Assembly: GCF_000241265.1 (NCBI RefSeq)
Contig: NZ_BAEE01000050.1
Coordinates: forward strand, 53,880-117,879
DNA from: Gordonia araii NBRC 100433
Lineage (GTDB): Bacteria; Actinomycetota; Actinomycetes; Mycobacteriales; Mycobacteriaceae
Length of the DNA stretch: 64,000 nucleotides
Direction of reading: 5' to 3'
The notes under the pieces were generated by a model. That model was not told where the DNA came from. It saw nothing but the letters and a program-made list of their open reading frames with translations, and searched no databases. How positions within the stretch are numbered: the stretch's first letter is position 1; each line of letters begins with the position of its first letter. A program made the position numbers and the translations under genes. Shown here in pieces: positions 1 to 10,098 of the stretch.

Positions 1-2
1 CG

Positions 3-533
3 CTCAACGAGGCGGTGCGGCGCGTGGCGTCGATCGCGCTGGTGCACGAGTTCCTCTCCGGGAGCGTCGACGAGGAGGTCGACGTCGACGAGGTGGTGAA
101 CCGTCTGCTGCCGGTTCTCGTGGACGCGACGAGCCGCGGCGCAGCGCAGGCGCAGGTCAACGTGGACGGTCGTTTCGGCGTGCTGTCGGCCGACCTGGCG
201 ATGCCGCTCGTCATGGTGCTGACCGAACTCATTCAGAACTCCGTCGAGCACGGATTCGCCGACGGTCGTTCGGGGCGGATCGACGTGGTGGCGAATCGCG
301 GCCTGCGGGAGCTGGAGATCCGGGTCAGCGACAACGGCACGGGCATTCCCGAGGACTTCGACCTCGAGGGCAGCGGCAGCCTGGGGCTTCAGATCGTGCG
401 CACCCTCGTCGAGATCGACCTGGGCGGCAACGTGGAGTTCGCCAACGCCCCGGGCGGGGGGACGTCGGTGCGAGTGGTGGTGCCGGTCGTCGCGGCCGAG
501 GGCGTCTCCGCACGCGACTCGGTCCGGACATGA
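3..533 (+). CDS. pdtaS: C-terminal part of sensor histidine kinase, PdtaS-like (5' end outside window)
   Basis: The reading frame is open from base 3, so the gene starts before the window; only about 176 residues are present. They hold a complete HATPase_c domain: the N box (ELIQNSVEHGF), the G1 box (DNGTGIPEDF) and the G2 box (GSGSLGLQIVRTLV). The opening residues (NEAVRRVASIALVHEFLS) resemble the end of a HisKA_2 dimerisation domain, which fits PdtaS, the cytosolic kinase of the PdtaS/PdtaR antitermination pair in mycobacteria. The family assignment rests on this motif set and on whiB1 lying immediately downstream in the opposite direction, as in M. tuberculosis (Rv3220c/Rv3219). The sensor domains cannot be judged because they lie outside the window. 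A hairpin directly after the stop ends transcription. Confidence 0.85.
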   Translation, partial: LNEAVRRVASIALVHEFLSGSVDEEVDVDEVVNRLLPVLVDATSRGAAQAQVNVDGRFGVLSADLAMPLVMVLTELIQNSVEHGFADGRSGRIDVVANRGLRELEIRVSDNGTGIPEDFDLEGSGSLGLQIVRTLVEIDLGGNVEFANAPGGGTSVRVVVPVVAAEGVSARDSVRT

Positions 534-570
534 CTCAGCCCCGGGCGCTCGCCGCGTCCGGGGCTGAGTT
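533..570. terminator. Bidirectional intrinsic terminator between pdtaS and whiB1
   Basis: Arms ACTCAGCCCCGG (533-544) and CCGGGGCTGAGTT (558-570) form a long GC-rich stem with a 13-nt loop. The hairpin overlaps the pdtaS stop and precedes the whiB1 stop by 10 bases, so it can serve both converging genes. There is no strong U-tract, as is common in actinobacteria. Confidence 0.8.
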
Positions 571-579
571 CAGAAGGGT

Positions 580-834
580 TTAAACGGTGCTGCGAGCGCG
601 GGTGCGTGCGTTGCGTCGCTTGAGGGCACGACGCTCGTCCTCGCTCATGCCGCCCCAGACGCCGGCGTCCTGGCCGGAGTCGAGCGCCCACGTCAGGCAC
701 TCCGCGGTCACCGGGCAGCGGTTGCATACGAGCTTCGCGTCGGCGATCTGCGCGATCGCCGGACCGCTGGTCCCCACCGGGAAGAACAGTTCCGGGTCTT
801 CGTCGCGACAGATTGCCTTGTGGCGCCAATCCAT
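580..834 (-). CDS. whiB1: WhiB1, [4Fe-4S] nitric-oxide-responsive transcription factor
   Basis: An 84-residue Wbl protein beginning MDWRHKAICRDEDPELFF. The four cluster ligands are present (Cys9 and the CNRCPVTAEC triad), followed by the G[VI]WGG turn (GVWGG) and a basic tail (RRALKRRNARTRARS) that contacts DNA. In mycobacteria WhiB1 is essential, binds the primary sigma factor region 4 and loses its cluster with NO (family knowledge). I chose the ATG at 834 because GAGGAG lies about 8-10 bases upstream and it gives the 84-residue family length; the longer frame to 852 would place the Shine-Dalgarno inside the gene. A CRP-like site lies about 120 bases upstream. Confidence 0.95.
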   Translation of the reverse strand: MDWRHKAICRDEDPELFFPVGTSGPAIAQIADAKLVCNRCPVTAECLTWALDSGQDAGVWGGMSEDERRALKRRNARTRARSTV

Positions 835-954
835 TTCTACAAATCTCCTCATACGCGCGCAGCGATGCGCGCCCGTCTAAAAGCCTCGCGGGCGTTGGCT
901 GGTTTCTGGCTGTTTGCACGAGCGTCAACTGGCGTTCGACCGCTCGTGGGTCCT

Positions 955-970
955 TGTGAATACTTTCACG
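955..970. promoter_or_regulatory. CRP/Cmr-type binding site upstream of whiB1
   Basis: TGTGA-N6-TCACG matches the CRP consensus TGTGA-N6-TCACA at all but one position, within a wider dyad TTGTGA...TCACGAA. It lies about 120-135 bases upstream of the whiB1 start. In M. tuberculosis whiB1 is a known target of the cAMP receptor protein Rv3676, so conservation here is plausible. Binding is inferred. Confidence 0.65.
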
Positions 971-1045
971 AATCGAGCTGAAGTCAATAGGATTCCATTA
1001 ACACGTGGGCAACATCACTGTTCGCCCGGGGTGCGTTTTGGTGTG

Positions 1046-1996
1046 TTACGCGGGCGGGGCGACGACCGACAAGGCGTCGGCGCGGTACCCGAAATCGATC
1101 GTCAGACGCTCCCCGACGTAGTCGCCGTCGATCTGCACGGGCAGGGCGACGGGGGAGTCGAAGCGAACGGCTTCGACGTCGTCGTCGCGGAACAGGTGGC
1201 GCGCATGCGGGTCGGCGCGGACCAGCAGTCGCGTCGCCAGCGGCAGGTTTCGCGCCACACTCATAGTCGACGAGGCGAAAACGCCCAGGCCACCGGACAG
1301 GGACGTGCCCGGGTTGGTTTCGATGATCTTGCCGCCCAGGTAGGTCCACGGGGTGGTGTTGAGGACGAAGGCGAAGCTGGTTTCCGGCAGGACATGGTGC
1401 TGGCCGTCGCGGTCGGTGACCGTCACCTCGAAGCGTTCTTGGTCTGCCCGATGGCGCAAGAAGGTCACCACCGTGGTGAACAGATAGCGCCCGGGCGTGG
1501 CCGCTTTGCCCTTGTTGCGTTTGGCTTCCATGACCTCGACGACCCGTGCGTCGATCCCCATACCACAGTTGAAGAGGAACCAGCGATCGTCGGCGATGCC
1601 CAGGTTGACTCCGCGCTGGGCGCCTGATTCGAGCAATTCGATCAGTTGCGCCGTCGCCAGCAGCGGATCGGCGTCGATGCCCAGGGCCCGTGCGAACACG
1701 TTCGCGCTGCCACCCGGAATGATGCCCAGGCGGGGCTGTGCCGTCGGCTTGGGGTCCGCGGGCGTCCCGAGCAACCCGTTGACCACTTCGTTGACCGAGC
1801 CGTCGCCGCCGTGGACGACGATCGCGTCGTAGCCGCCGTCGCTCAGCGCCCGTTGCGCCAGTTCCTCGGCGTGGCCTCGATGAGTCGTCTGCTCGACGGT
1901 GAGATCCATCCGGGCACCGAGGGTGTGCGCGAGGGTGTCGCGGCCCGCCGGGGTGGTCGCGGTCGCGTATGGGTTGACGATCAGCAATGCCCGCAC
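1046..1996 (-). CDS. Diacylglycerol kinase family lipid kinase (DagK/YegS type)
   Basis: About 316 residues from a GTG at 1996 (VRALLIVNPYAT). The opening is the first strand of a DAGK catalytic domain, and VVHGGDGSVNEVVNGLLG is the nucleotide-binding GGDGTxNE motif with S in place of T. GIIPGGSANVFARALGI is the second conserved glycine loop. The enzyme should phosphorylate a membrane lipid such as diacylglycerol with ATP; the true lipid substrate cannot be told. The frame stays open upstream to 2095, but the family N-terminus and a purine-rich AGGGTGGTG stretch just before 1996 favour the shorter start. It is divergent from the small membrane protein at 2049. The homologous gene is Rv3218 by position. 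Confidence 0.85.
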   Translation of the reverse strand: MRALLIVNPYATATTPAGRDTLAHTLGARMDLTVEQTTHRGHAEELAQRALSDGGYDAIVVHGGDGSVNEVVNGLLGTPADPKPTAQPRLGIIPGGSANVFARALGIDADPLLATAQLIELLESGAQRGVNLGIADDRWFLFNCGMGIDARVVEVMEAKRNKGKAATPGRYLFTTVVTFLRHRADQERFEVTVTDRDGQHHVLPETSFAFVLNTTPWTYLGGKIIETNPGTSLSGGLGVFASSTMSVARNLPLATRLLVRADPHARHLFRDDDVEAVRFDSPVALPVQIDGDYVGERLTIDFGYRADALSVVAPPA

Positions 1997-2048
1997 GGAA
2001 CACCACCCTACGGTGGCCACTTGTTCGCCGCGCAATACCCTTGGGGTC

Positions 2049-2462
2049 ATGCAACGACCTGCCGCAACTCCCAAGCCGATCTGGTGGGCCGGCATCTCGA
2101 TCGCGATCCAGGGCTGCGTCGGACTCGTCGCGGCGGCGATTCTGGTCCTCCGGGAGCTCGGCGGTCATCACGAGGATTTCGCCAGCGGCTACGGACTGGC
2201 GATGTGGTGCGCGTTCATCGGGCTCGGCGTGCTCGCCGGCGGCATCGCCCTTCTGCGCGGCAAGCGGTGGGGCCGGGGAATCGGCGTCGTCGCCGAGTTG
2301 CTGCTGTTGCCGGTGGCGTACGCGCTGTTGACCGATAGCCATCAGCCGTTCCTCGGGGTTCCGCTGGGGTTCTGGGCGCTCGGTACACTCGCCGCCCTGT
2401 TCACCGCAAGTTCGCTGGAATGGGCGGCAGGCCCCAATGCCCCGGAGGACTCCGAACCGTAA
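2049..2462 (+). CDS. Small four-helix integral membrane protein (Rv3217c-like)
   Basis: 137 residues, with about four hydrophobic segments: IWWAGISIAIQGCVGLVAAA, the stretch around LAMWCAFIGLGVLAGGIALL, GVVAELLLLPVAYALL and GFWALGTLAALFTA. No catalytic motif is visible and the function is unknown. Position between the DagK and ParA-like genes matches Rv3217c of M. tuberculosis. I chose ATG 2049 because TACCCT at 2036-2041 sits seven bases before it, which fits a leaderless promoter. The ParA-like gene starts 10 bases after the stop, so the two are probably co-transcribed. Confidence 0.75.
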   Translation: MQRPAATPKPIWWAGISIAIQGCVGLVAAAILVLRELGGHHEDFASGYGLAMWCAFIGLGVLAGGIALLRGKRWGRGIGVVAELLLLPVAYALLTDSHQPFLGVPLGFWALGTLAALFTASSLEWAAGPNAPEDSEP

Positions 2463-2472
2463 GGTAGGCGCC

Positions 2473-3270
2473 ATGACTACGACCGTCGCGATCGCCAATC
2501 AGAAGGGTGGGGTCGCCAAGACCACCACTGCCGTCTCGCTCGGCGCCGCCCTGGCCGACCTCGATGTGTCGGTTCTCGTCGTCGACCTCGATCCACAGGG
2601 GTGCCTGACCTTCTCGCTCGGGCACGACCCCGACCAGCTGCAGGTATCGGTGCACGACGTGCTGCTCGGCGAGGAGGAGATCACCGACGCGCTGCTGACC
2701 ACCGACGACGGCCCCACCCTGTTGCCGGCCACGATCGACCTCGCCGGGGCCGAGGCGCTGTTGTTGATGCGGCCGGGCCGCGAGTACGCCTTGAAGCGCG
2801 CGCTGGCCGAGGTGGCTCAGGACTACGACGTCATCTTGGTCGACTGCCCGCCGTCGCTGGGCGTACTGACACTCAACGGTCTGACCGCAGCCGACTCGGT
2901 CATGGTTCCGCTGCAGTGCGAGACGCTGGCGCACCGTGGAGTCGGACAGCTCTTGCGGACGGTCACCGAGGTGCAGCAGATCACCAACCCGGACCTGACA
3001 CTGCTGGGCGCGATTGCTACCCTCTACGACGCCCGCACCACCCACAGCCGCGATGTGCTCGCCGACGTCGCCGACCGCTATGACCTCTCGGTGATCAATC
3101 CGCCCATCCCGCGCACCGTGCGCTTCGCGGAGGCATCCGCGTCGGGCGCGTCGGTACTGCGGGGTCGCAAAAACAAGGGTGCTATCGCCTATCGCGAGCT
3201 GGCGGAGAACCTCTGGGGGCACTGGTCGAAGGGACGCGACCTGGCGACCTTCGCCCTGACCGAGGGGTAG
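2473..3270 (+). CDS. ParA/Soj family ATPase (Rv3213c-like)
   Basis: 265 residues. The deviant Walker A (NQKGGVAKTTTAVSLG) is at residues about 9-20, the A' motif is VLVVDLDPQG, and VILVDCPPSLG is Walker B. These define a MinD/ParA ATPase that dimerises on ATP. No ParB partner or parS site is adjacent, so it is not the chromosomal partition parA; its cargo is unknown. The ATG at 2473 has AAGGTAGG just upstream. The convergent gene downstream ends two bases after the stop, leaving no room for a conventional terminator. Confidence 0.9.
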   Translation: MTTTVAIANQKGGVAKTTTAVSLGAALADLDVSVLVVDLDPQGCLTFSLGHDPDQLQVSVHDVLLGEEEITDALLTTDDGPTLLPATIDLAGAEALLLMRPGREYALKRALAEVAQDYDVILVDCPPSLGVLTLNGLTAADSVMVPLQCETLAHRGVGQLLRTVTEVQQITNPDLTLLGAIATLYDARTTHSRDVLADVADRYDLSVINPPIPRTVRFAEASASGASVLRGRKNKGAIAYRELAENLWGHWSKGRDLATFALTEG

Positions 3271-3271
3271 C

Positions 3272-4522
3272 TCAGGGGCCGTACGCGGTGATCATCGCAC
3301 CGTGCTGCTCGATGATCTGCTCGCCGATCACGGCAGGGACTATCGCCGCATCGGCCGGGCCGGGGTTGCGCGGCACCGGCATCTCGCGCTCGCGACGCCC
3401 CGTCGCGGCGTCGACGACGAGATAGCCTGCTCCGGTGGGCACCAGCATCTGCCCGCCGACCGCGACGGCCGGGCCGCGCGTGCCGGGGACCGCGAATCGC
3501 GGCCGCATCGTCTCGGCGTCGAGGACGACGGTCGCCTGCCCGGTCCACACCGAGGTGAGGCCCTCATCGCTGACCGGGGCCGAGCTCGCGGGCAGCCCTT
3601 CTCCGCCGAGTACCGGGTGACGACCGGTGTCGGCGCCGTCGACGTCGAAGGTGCGGATGGCGGCGGATGCCGGCGCGGGCGCGTTCGCGCCGCCGTCGTA
3701 GACGGCGATTCCGGTTTCGGACATCGCGACGACAACCGGCGGTGCGAAGGCGGTGCCGCTCGTGATCACCGACGAACCGTGTTGGGTGATCTTCTCGTCC
3801 TTGTTGAGGACGGCTCCGAGGACGGTCAGCCGGTAGCCGGTGTCGCCGTCGCAATGTTCGACGATGGCGACCCGGTCGCCGGCGGTCATCCCGGACATGA
3901 GCCGGCAGCTGATCCCCTCGCGCGGGGCGACTTCCGGCTTGAACCGGGCGGCGACGCGGCCGTACTCGATCCCGCGTACGAGGTTGGACCCCCACGTCTC
4001 CAGTCGTTGCGGGCCGATGCTCAACGCGTATCCGCCATCGGATTGCAGGGTGACCGAACCGTCGGCGTCCGAGCTACGGGTCGCGCGACGGATGCCTCGG
4101 TCGGCGGCGATGGCCGTGACTTCGCCGCATCCGCGCGCGTTGCGGTAGGCCGCCAGCGCGGTCGGAGTCGTGGGCCACCACGCGGCGAGCAGTCCGCACA
4201 GCGGCAGTTCACGCTCGTAGCGCCACAGTGACCGCCCGCTACCGGGGTCTCGGGCCTGGACGACACCGTCGTGTCCGGTGAGGACGACGGCGTCGGTGAC
4301 CTGCGGTGCACGCGTCGCGGCCGAACGGGCGGTCCACTTCGTCACCAGCCGGTCCGGCGCCTGCACCGGGTACGCGGGCGTGGTCGGCGTCGTCACGGCA
4401 GGTGACAGGGTCGTGCGGCGAGCGGAACTGAAGTACCAGGTGGCCGTCGCGGTGATGGCCAGGGCGACGACGATAATCGCCGAGACGACGAAGTCGACAG
4501 GCCGACGCCGAAGCGGTCGCAT
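3272..4522 (-). CDS. Membrane-anchored PQQ-like beta-propeller protein (Rv3212-like)
   Basis: 416 residues. Residues about 9-27 (VDFVVSAIIVVALAITATA) form one signal-anchor helix with a positive N-terminal tail (MRPLRRRP), so the rest should be extracytoplasmic. The body has repeating short strands with the pattern VVLDAETMRPRFAVPG and VVDAATGRREREMPV, typical of PQQ-like/WD-type blades. No enzymatic residues are recognised. It lies 15 bases downstream of the DEAD-box helicase on the same strand and is likely co-transcribed with it, an arrangement shared with Rv3212/Rv3211. Confidence 0.7.
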   Translation of the reverse strand: MRPLRRRPVDFVVSAIIVVALAITATATWYFSSARRTTLSPAVTTPTTPAYPVQAPDRLVTKWTARSAATRAPQVTDAVVLTGHDGVVQARDPGSGRSLWRYERELPLCGLLAAWWPTTPTALAAYRNARGCGEVTAIAADRGIRRATRSSDADGSVTLQSDGGYALSIGPQRLETWGSNLVRGIEYGRVAARFKPEVAPREGISCRLMSGMTAGDRVAIVEHCDGDTGYRLTVLGAVLNKDEKITQHGSSVITSGTAFAPPVVVAMSETGIAVYDGGANAPAPASAAIRTFDVDGADTGRHPVLGGEGLPASSAPVSDEGLTSVWTGQATVVLDAETMRPRFAVPGTRGPAVAVGGQMLVPTGAGYLVVDAATGRREREMPVPRNPGPADAAIVPAVIGEQIIEQHGAMITAYGP

Positions 4523-4537
4523 CCGGGCGGTGACGAG

Positions 4538-6142
<1,605 letters not shown>

Positions 6143-6343
6143 ATGCGTTTGTCCAAAGCCTCTCGGATTGCCTCGCGCGCATCCGGTGGCTTGGGCCAGC
6201 TCCTTGGTCGCGGCTCCCCGTCGGGGGCGCGTGCGGAGCGATGCGCGCACAATTGTCGGCGCCGCGCTCGTCGAACCTTGGTGGGCGACGCCTGACGACA
6301 GTGTACTTGGTCAGCCGTACCAGACCCGCCTACCATCCATCCC

Positions 6344-6988
6344 ATGGACGAAAACCCGGGCATCGCCAAGCTCTACTCGGTCCTCATCGCCGGCGAGTAC
6401 GCCGCGCACAACCGACTGATCACCGAATCGGCGATGGCCCCGGATGTGCCCAGCCGCATAGCCATTGGACGGATGGCCGCTTCCGAGATGGGGCATTTCG
6501 ACGAGCTGGCCGCCGAGCTGGTCAAGCGGGGAATCGACCCCGTCGAGGCGGTGCTGCGCCACCTGGACGTCTTCGATCGCTACCACGGCACGACGAATCC
6601 GAAGACCTGGGACGAAGTCATGGTGAAGGCCTATGTCGGGGACGGGCTCGCCGCCGACTTCTACGGCGAGCTCTCCGACGTGCTGCCCGACGAAGCGCGG
6701 CGTGTCGTGTCGACGGTGATGGCCGAGACCGGCAACTCCGAGTTCGCCAAAGATTGGGTGCGCGCGCGGGTCGCCGCGCAGCCGGAGCTGCGCTGGCCGC
6801 TGACCCTGTGGGGGCGACGCCTGCTGGGCGAAGCCATCACCCACACACAGTGGGTGCTCGCGGCCGAGGAAGACGTGACCGACCTGCTGTTCACCGGCGG
6901 CTCGACCGACCTCGCAGCGGTTTCCCGCTTCTTCGAATCGGTTACTGATCGTCACGCGAAACGCATGGCTGATTTGGGTTTGGGGTAG
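6344..6988 (+). CDS. Ferritin-like-fold protein related to tRNA 2-methylthio-hydroxylase MiaE
   Basis: 214 residues of an all-helical protein. Carboxylate and histidine residues are spaced as in ferritin-like di-iron proteins (GEYAAHNRLI; SEMGHFDELAAEL; AEEDVTDLL; VTDRHAKRM). It corresponds in position to Rv3210c. MiaE-like function is inferred from fold only; many actinobacterial members lack proof of activity. TACCAT at 6331-6336 lies seven bases before the ATG, fitting a leaderless mRNA. The accessory insert begins just after this gene. Confidence 0.7.
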   Translation: MDENPGIAKLYSVLIAGEYAAHNRLITESAMAPDVPSRIAIGRMAASEMGHFDELAAELVKRGIDPVEAVLRHLDVFDRYHGTTNPKTWDEVMVKAYVGDGLAADFYGELSDVLPDEARRVVSTVMAETGNSEFAKDWVRARVAAQPELRWPLTLWGRRLLGEAITHTQWVLAAEEDVTDLLFTGGSTDLAAVSRFFESVTDRHAKRMADLGLG

Positions 6989-7055
6989 GAGCGAATGAAG
7001 CTCGGATGCTACTGAAATCCGCCACTTCGTCCACATGTTTGGAGGTATGTCGAAC

Positions 7056-7400
7056 ATGGCTATCGTGAATGATGGCGCGATGACCGTCGACCCGACGGTG
7101 TTGTTAGCCCACGCGAAAGAGGTGCGGTCGAGGGCTGACCAAGGGCGAGAGGAGCTGGCGAGCCACCGCCGCAACATAGAGGACGCGGCTGCCTCGTGGG
7201 GTCCAAGTTCCCGTCGGGCTATGAGCGAACGCGTCGCAGAGTGGGCATCGGACACCCGCACGATAGTCGCCAACCTCGAGAACTACGCGGACATGATTTG
7301 CGACGCGGGTCATCGCTACGCAGCGCAGGAGGAGCAGAATACTGGGCGAATGAACTCAGCCAGCAGTTCTGTTGGCCGTGATCGCTTGAATTTGGCGTGA
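7056..7400 (+). CDS. EspC/WXG100-like type VII secretion-associated small protein
   Basis: 114 residues predicted to be helical hairpin: VDPTVLLAHAKEVRSRADQG, a turn with ASWGPSSRRAM (a W-x-G-like turn, WGP), then a second long helix ending with MICDAGHRYAAQEEQN, close to the Y-x3-E/D secretion signal of ESX substrates (YAAQE). This is the DUF2580/EspC pattern. GGAGG at 7041-7045 has a spacing of 10 to the ATG at 7056 and only one base to the ATG at 7047, which decides the start. The next gene starts five bases after its stop, so the two are translationally coupled and may be secreted as partners. Confidence 0.75.
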   Translation: MAIVNDGAMTVDPTVLLAHAKEVRSRADQGREELASHRRNIEDAAASWGPSSRRAMSERVAEWASDTRTIVANLENYADMICDAGHRYAAQEEQNTGRMNSASSSVGRDRLNLA

Positions 7401-7404
7401 CGCT

Positions 7405-8547
7405 ATGCTCCCCAGCGAAATTCGTAGGTGGAAAGTAGAAGACATTGAAAGTGTCTTCGGGTTATGCGACCGGACGACCCGGACATGTGAGTGGATCGGC
7501 CAGCCAATCGCAAACCCCGACGTCTTCTCGACATGGTCCGGCGATGCGGCAAGGGCTGCTCGCCGCGCCGGCAAGAAGCGCCGAAAAGACTTGGACGCCC
7601 ACGGCAACGAGGCCCGTCGCGTCGGAGTGCTCGCAAAAAGGGCGGCAACGGCCGTGGGCGATCTACAGGTACGCTTGGACAAATTGGCGAAGGCGATCAG
7701 TGATCAAGGGATGGTGCTGCACGAGAATACCGGGTATGTCGAGGACCTCCGGCCACCGAGCCTCGACGAGCAGTTGGGGTCGACCGACGTCGCAGCTGCC
7801 GCTGCCGCTGCCGAACGTGAGGCGATGAAGCAGCGGTTTCAGCAACAGGTGGCCGATCTGATGCGAGATGCGGACGATGCCGACAGAGATCTCGCCGTCG
7901 CGGTCCAGGCGGCAAGCGGTGAGACGCCGATGAACCAGATTGGCGCGCCTGGTGACCCGAACTGTGAAGGCAGCTTTCCTGGAAAGTCGGCACGTGAGGT
8001 CTGGGGTTCTACACCCTTTGCGCAGAATCCCAATTCGCAAATCGTGAAGAGATACATACCAATGGTGTTGCCCAAGGGTTGGCGCGACAATCCGAGGAAC
8101 CCCACTACAAATCTGGGAAAAACTCACAGTAAGAAAGTCGTCTTCGACCCGAACGATCGCGGAGTGACGGGACCGTACTCGGGGAGCTTCCACCGGAGGG
8201 GATCGACCTCCGGTAGTGACAAAATCGAGTTTGAGAGGCACAGCTACAAAGGGGGCAAGTTTACCAAAACGGAGTCGCTGGAGATTGATGTTGACCGCGG
8301 AACTCGACTCCGCGCAGACAGTGCAACACCGACATCAATGCGTGAGGTTACTATCAACGGCAAGCAATACATGGAGGTCGAATACACCTACGACTATTCT
8401 GCGTCGAATACCGTGAAGGTCGGAGTGAATGGTATTCCGTTTCATCACACATCGGGGTGGAATTCTCTTACTGTCGATGAGGTCAACAATCTCTACACCA
8501 ACTATGGGATTGCGGCTCCCCGGCCCGGAGTCCGGCCAGGGGAGTAA
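7405..8547 (+). CDS. Putative type VII-secreted effector with N-terminal helical domain and unrecognised C-terminal domain
   Basis: 380 residues. Residues about 1-170 are helical and alanine/charge-rich, and contain WSGDAARAARRAGKKRRK, a WxG-containing turn resembling the LXG/WXG translocation domain. A linker follows (EGSFPGKSAREVWGS), and the last 150 residues are predicted beta-rich with many Tyr, Ser and Thr (MEVEYTYDYSAS; GIPFHHTSGWNSLT). Two histidines (FHHTSGW) could be catalytic, but I do not recognise a toxin family. The pattern of an EspC-like partner, this protein, then membrane-anchored paralogues suggests a secreted polymorphic effector with dedicated downstream proteins (inference). 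Composition is less GC-rich than the flanks, suggesting horizontal transfer. Confidence 0.6.
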   Translation: MLPSEIRRWKVEDIESVFGLCDRTTRTCEWIGQPIANPDVFSTWSGDAARAARRAGKKRRKDLDAHGNEARRVGVLAKRAATAVGDLQVRLDKLAKAISDQGMVLHENTGYVEDLRPPSLDEQLGSTDVAAAAAAAEREAMKQRFQQQVADLMRDADDADRDLAVAVQAASGETPMNQIGAPGDPNCEGSFPGKSAREVWGSTPFAQNPNSQIVKRYIPMVLPKGWRDNPRNPTTNLGKTHSKKVVFDPNDRGVTGPYSGSFHRRGSTSGSDKIEFERHSYKGGKFTKTESLEIDVDRGTRLRADSATPTSMREVTINGKQYMEVEYTYDYSASNTVKVGVNGIPFHHTSGWNSLTVDEVNNLYTNYGIAAPRPGVRPGE

Positions 8548-8564
8548 CCACCTTGAGGAGGACT

Positions 8565-9284
8565 ATGAAGCGTCGATGGGTATTCGTCTTGCTGCCTTTG
8601 GTGGTTTTGTTAGTACTCGCATCTGTTCTTGTCTTCGCGTCAACGGATCGCGGTTCGGACGCACCGGATTCTGGTCGTACGACTTCTGGCGGTGCGGCGA
8701 ACACTTTCGGTTCGGACGAGGCCTTCATGCTCACTGTTGCGGATCTCCCATCCGGATATGCCGTCCGCCCGCTGACCATCCCTCAGCTGCCGTTCGAGCA
8801 AGAGCTGAAGCAGGAGAAGGCCACGCCCTCTGTCGAGGATGGCTGTCACCGAGAACGCGTCGAAGCACTTGAGGAGTCTGTGGACGTTCCTATGGCCGCG
8901 ATCTCAATCCAGCCGCCCATAGGTCGGGGTCTTCACGACTACACGCAAGTGGTTATCCATAGTCCCGACACCGTGGACCGTCTGCTGAACAGCAACGTTC
9001 AATGCGCGTTCACATGGTTCTTCACTTCAGCGGGAGAGAGGTTCGAACGCCGAATCAATTCGCTGCCGGAGCCGCCCCATCTGCCCAATGGAGTCGCGGT
9101 GACCGTGTGGTCATGGAACACCTGGGGTGTCGAATCGGCTAGAACACAGTATCGCCTGCAAGGCTTCGCTGTGTTCAAGGGCAAAGGGATGCTGCTGGAG
9201 ACGACTAGCCCGGTCGCTATTGACTCGAAGCAGTTCCAGGCGATCTTCGTGAAGGCCGTCAACAAGTTTGCCCGGACGACGTAG
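8565..9284 (+). CDS. Membrane-anchored extracellular protein, paralogue 1 of 3
   Basis: 239 residues. A single hydrophobic anchor (VFVLLPLVVLLVLASVLVFA) follows a basic start (MKRR); no lipobox cysteine is seen. The exported part shares a pattern with the two genes downstream: MLTvADlPsGY, a P-[LI]-P stretch, GCH, yTQvvihS, a second Cys near CAFTW, LPEPP, and a C-terminal FVKAVNKFA. The two conserved cysteines probably form a disulfide. The architecture recalls actinobacterial extracellular sensor-like domains, but I cannot name the family. Start ATG 8565 has GAGGAGG upstream; a TTG at 8553 is less likely. Location right after the putative effector suggests an accessory or immunity role (inference). 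Confidence 0.7.
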   Translation: MKRRWVFVLLPLVVLLVLASVLVFASTDRGSDAPDSGRTTSGGAANTFGSDEAFMLTVADLPSGYAVRPLTIPQLPFEQELKQEKATPSVEDGCHRERVEALEESVDVPMAAISIQPPIGRGLHDYTQVVIHSPDTVDRLLNSNVQCAFTWFFTSAGERFERRINSLPEPPHLPNGVAVTVWSWNTWGVESARTQYRLQGFAVFKGKGMLLETTSPVAIDSKQFQAIFVKAVNKFARTT

Positions 9285-9323
9285 CCAAGGTCGACCGCGA
9301 CAAGAACGATCGGTGAGAATGAC

Positions 9324-10073
9324 ATGATTGGGCGGATCGCGTACGTCATGTTTGCGCTGCTCGGTGTGATCGTCCTAATTGTGGCGGCACTGTTCGTGGT
9401 ACTCCGCTCCGAACCGAGGGCCGAATCATCCCAGGTGCCGCGCGGATCGAGCACGCTTGCCCAGTCCACTCGTGCATCGAACACCATCGCTGTCGATAGA
9501 TCCTTGATGCTCACCGCTTCGGACCTCCTCCCTGGGGCCTATATCTCGACGCCGCTGACCGACCCCTACGTTCCGATAGATCAGGAACTGAAGGGAGAGC
9601 AAGCGAAACCTTCATCGCCGGAGGGTTGTCACGAGCTGCGATTGGATGCGCTCACCGGGCTGTCGAAGGTGCCCTTGTCGGCCATGCTCTTTCAGCCATA
9701 CGGGGCGGCCGGGAGCGGAGTCCAATACACCCAAATGGTCGTCCATGACTCGAATGCGGTAGCTCGCCAGGTGACGAGCACCGAGACATGTGCGGACAGA
9801 TGGCTGACCGATTCGCGTGGGCGGAATACCGCTCGCAGGGTGACTCCTTTGCCTGAGCCGTCGTCGATGCCAGATAGCGCCCGCGTGTTCTTGTGGCACA
9901 CCTGGCAGGACGACGCGGGCTCGGTAGAGCGCCGGATCGACGGGTATGCCTTGGTCGGGAATATGGGAATGCATCTGTTTGCCACTAGTTCGGGCGAGAT
10001 AGAAATCAAGGAGTTCGAGTCAGTGTTCAGAAAAGCTGTGAACCGGTTCGCCGAGGCCAGCTCCGGGCGATGA
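9324..10073 (+). CDS. Membrane-anchored extracellular protein, paralogue 2 of 3
   Basis: 249 residues and clearly homologous to the gene at 8565: MLTASDLLPGAY, PLTDPYVPIDQEL, EGCHELR, VQYTQMVVHDSNAVARQVTS, ETCADRW, LPEPSSMP, GYALVGNMGMHL, and FRKAVNRFAEASS at the C-terminus. Residues about 6-26 form one membrane anchor (AYVMFALLGVIVLIVAALFV) with no lipobox. It is the intact member against which the frameshift in paralogue 3 can be read. The function is unknown; three copies in one short cluster suggest repeated tandem duplication, as seen for immunity or surface-receptor genes. Confidence 0.7.
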   Translation: MIGRIAYVMFALLGVIVLIVAALFVVLRSEPRAESSQVPRGSSTLAQSTRASNTIAVDRSLMLTASDLLPGAYISTPLTDPYVPIDQELKGEQAKPSSPEGCHELRLDALTGLSKVPLSAMLFQPYGAAGSGVQYTQMVVHDSNAVARQVTSTETCADRWLTDSRGRNTARRVTPLPEPSSMPDSARVFLWHTWQDDAGSVERRIDGYALVGNMGMHLFATSSGEIEIKEFESVFRKAVNRFAEASSGR

Positions 10074-10098
10074 ACCACTAGAGTAACGAGGTCATGTC

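Noticed and set aside
984..2498. A 504-residue minus-strand frame over the diacylglycerol kinase gene
   Set aside because: It is the shifted shadow of the real gene; the translation is Arg/Pro-rich and has no family features.
2473..3270. Chromosome-partition parA
   Set aside because: No parB gene or parS site nearby; synteny points to the separate Rv3213c-type ParA-like family.
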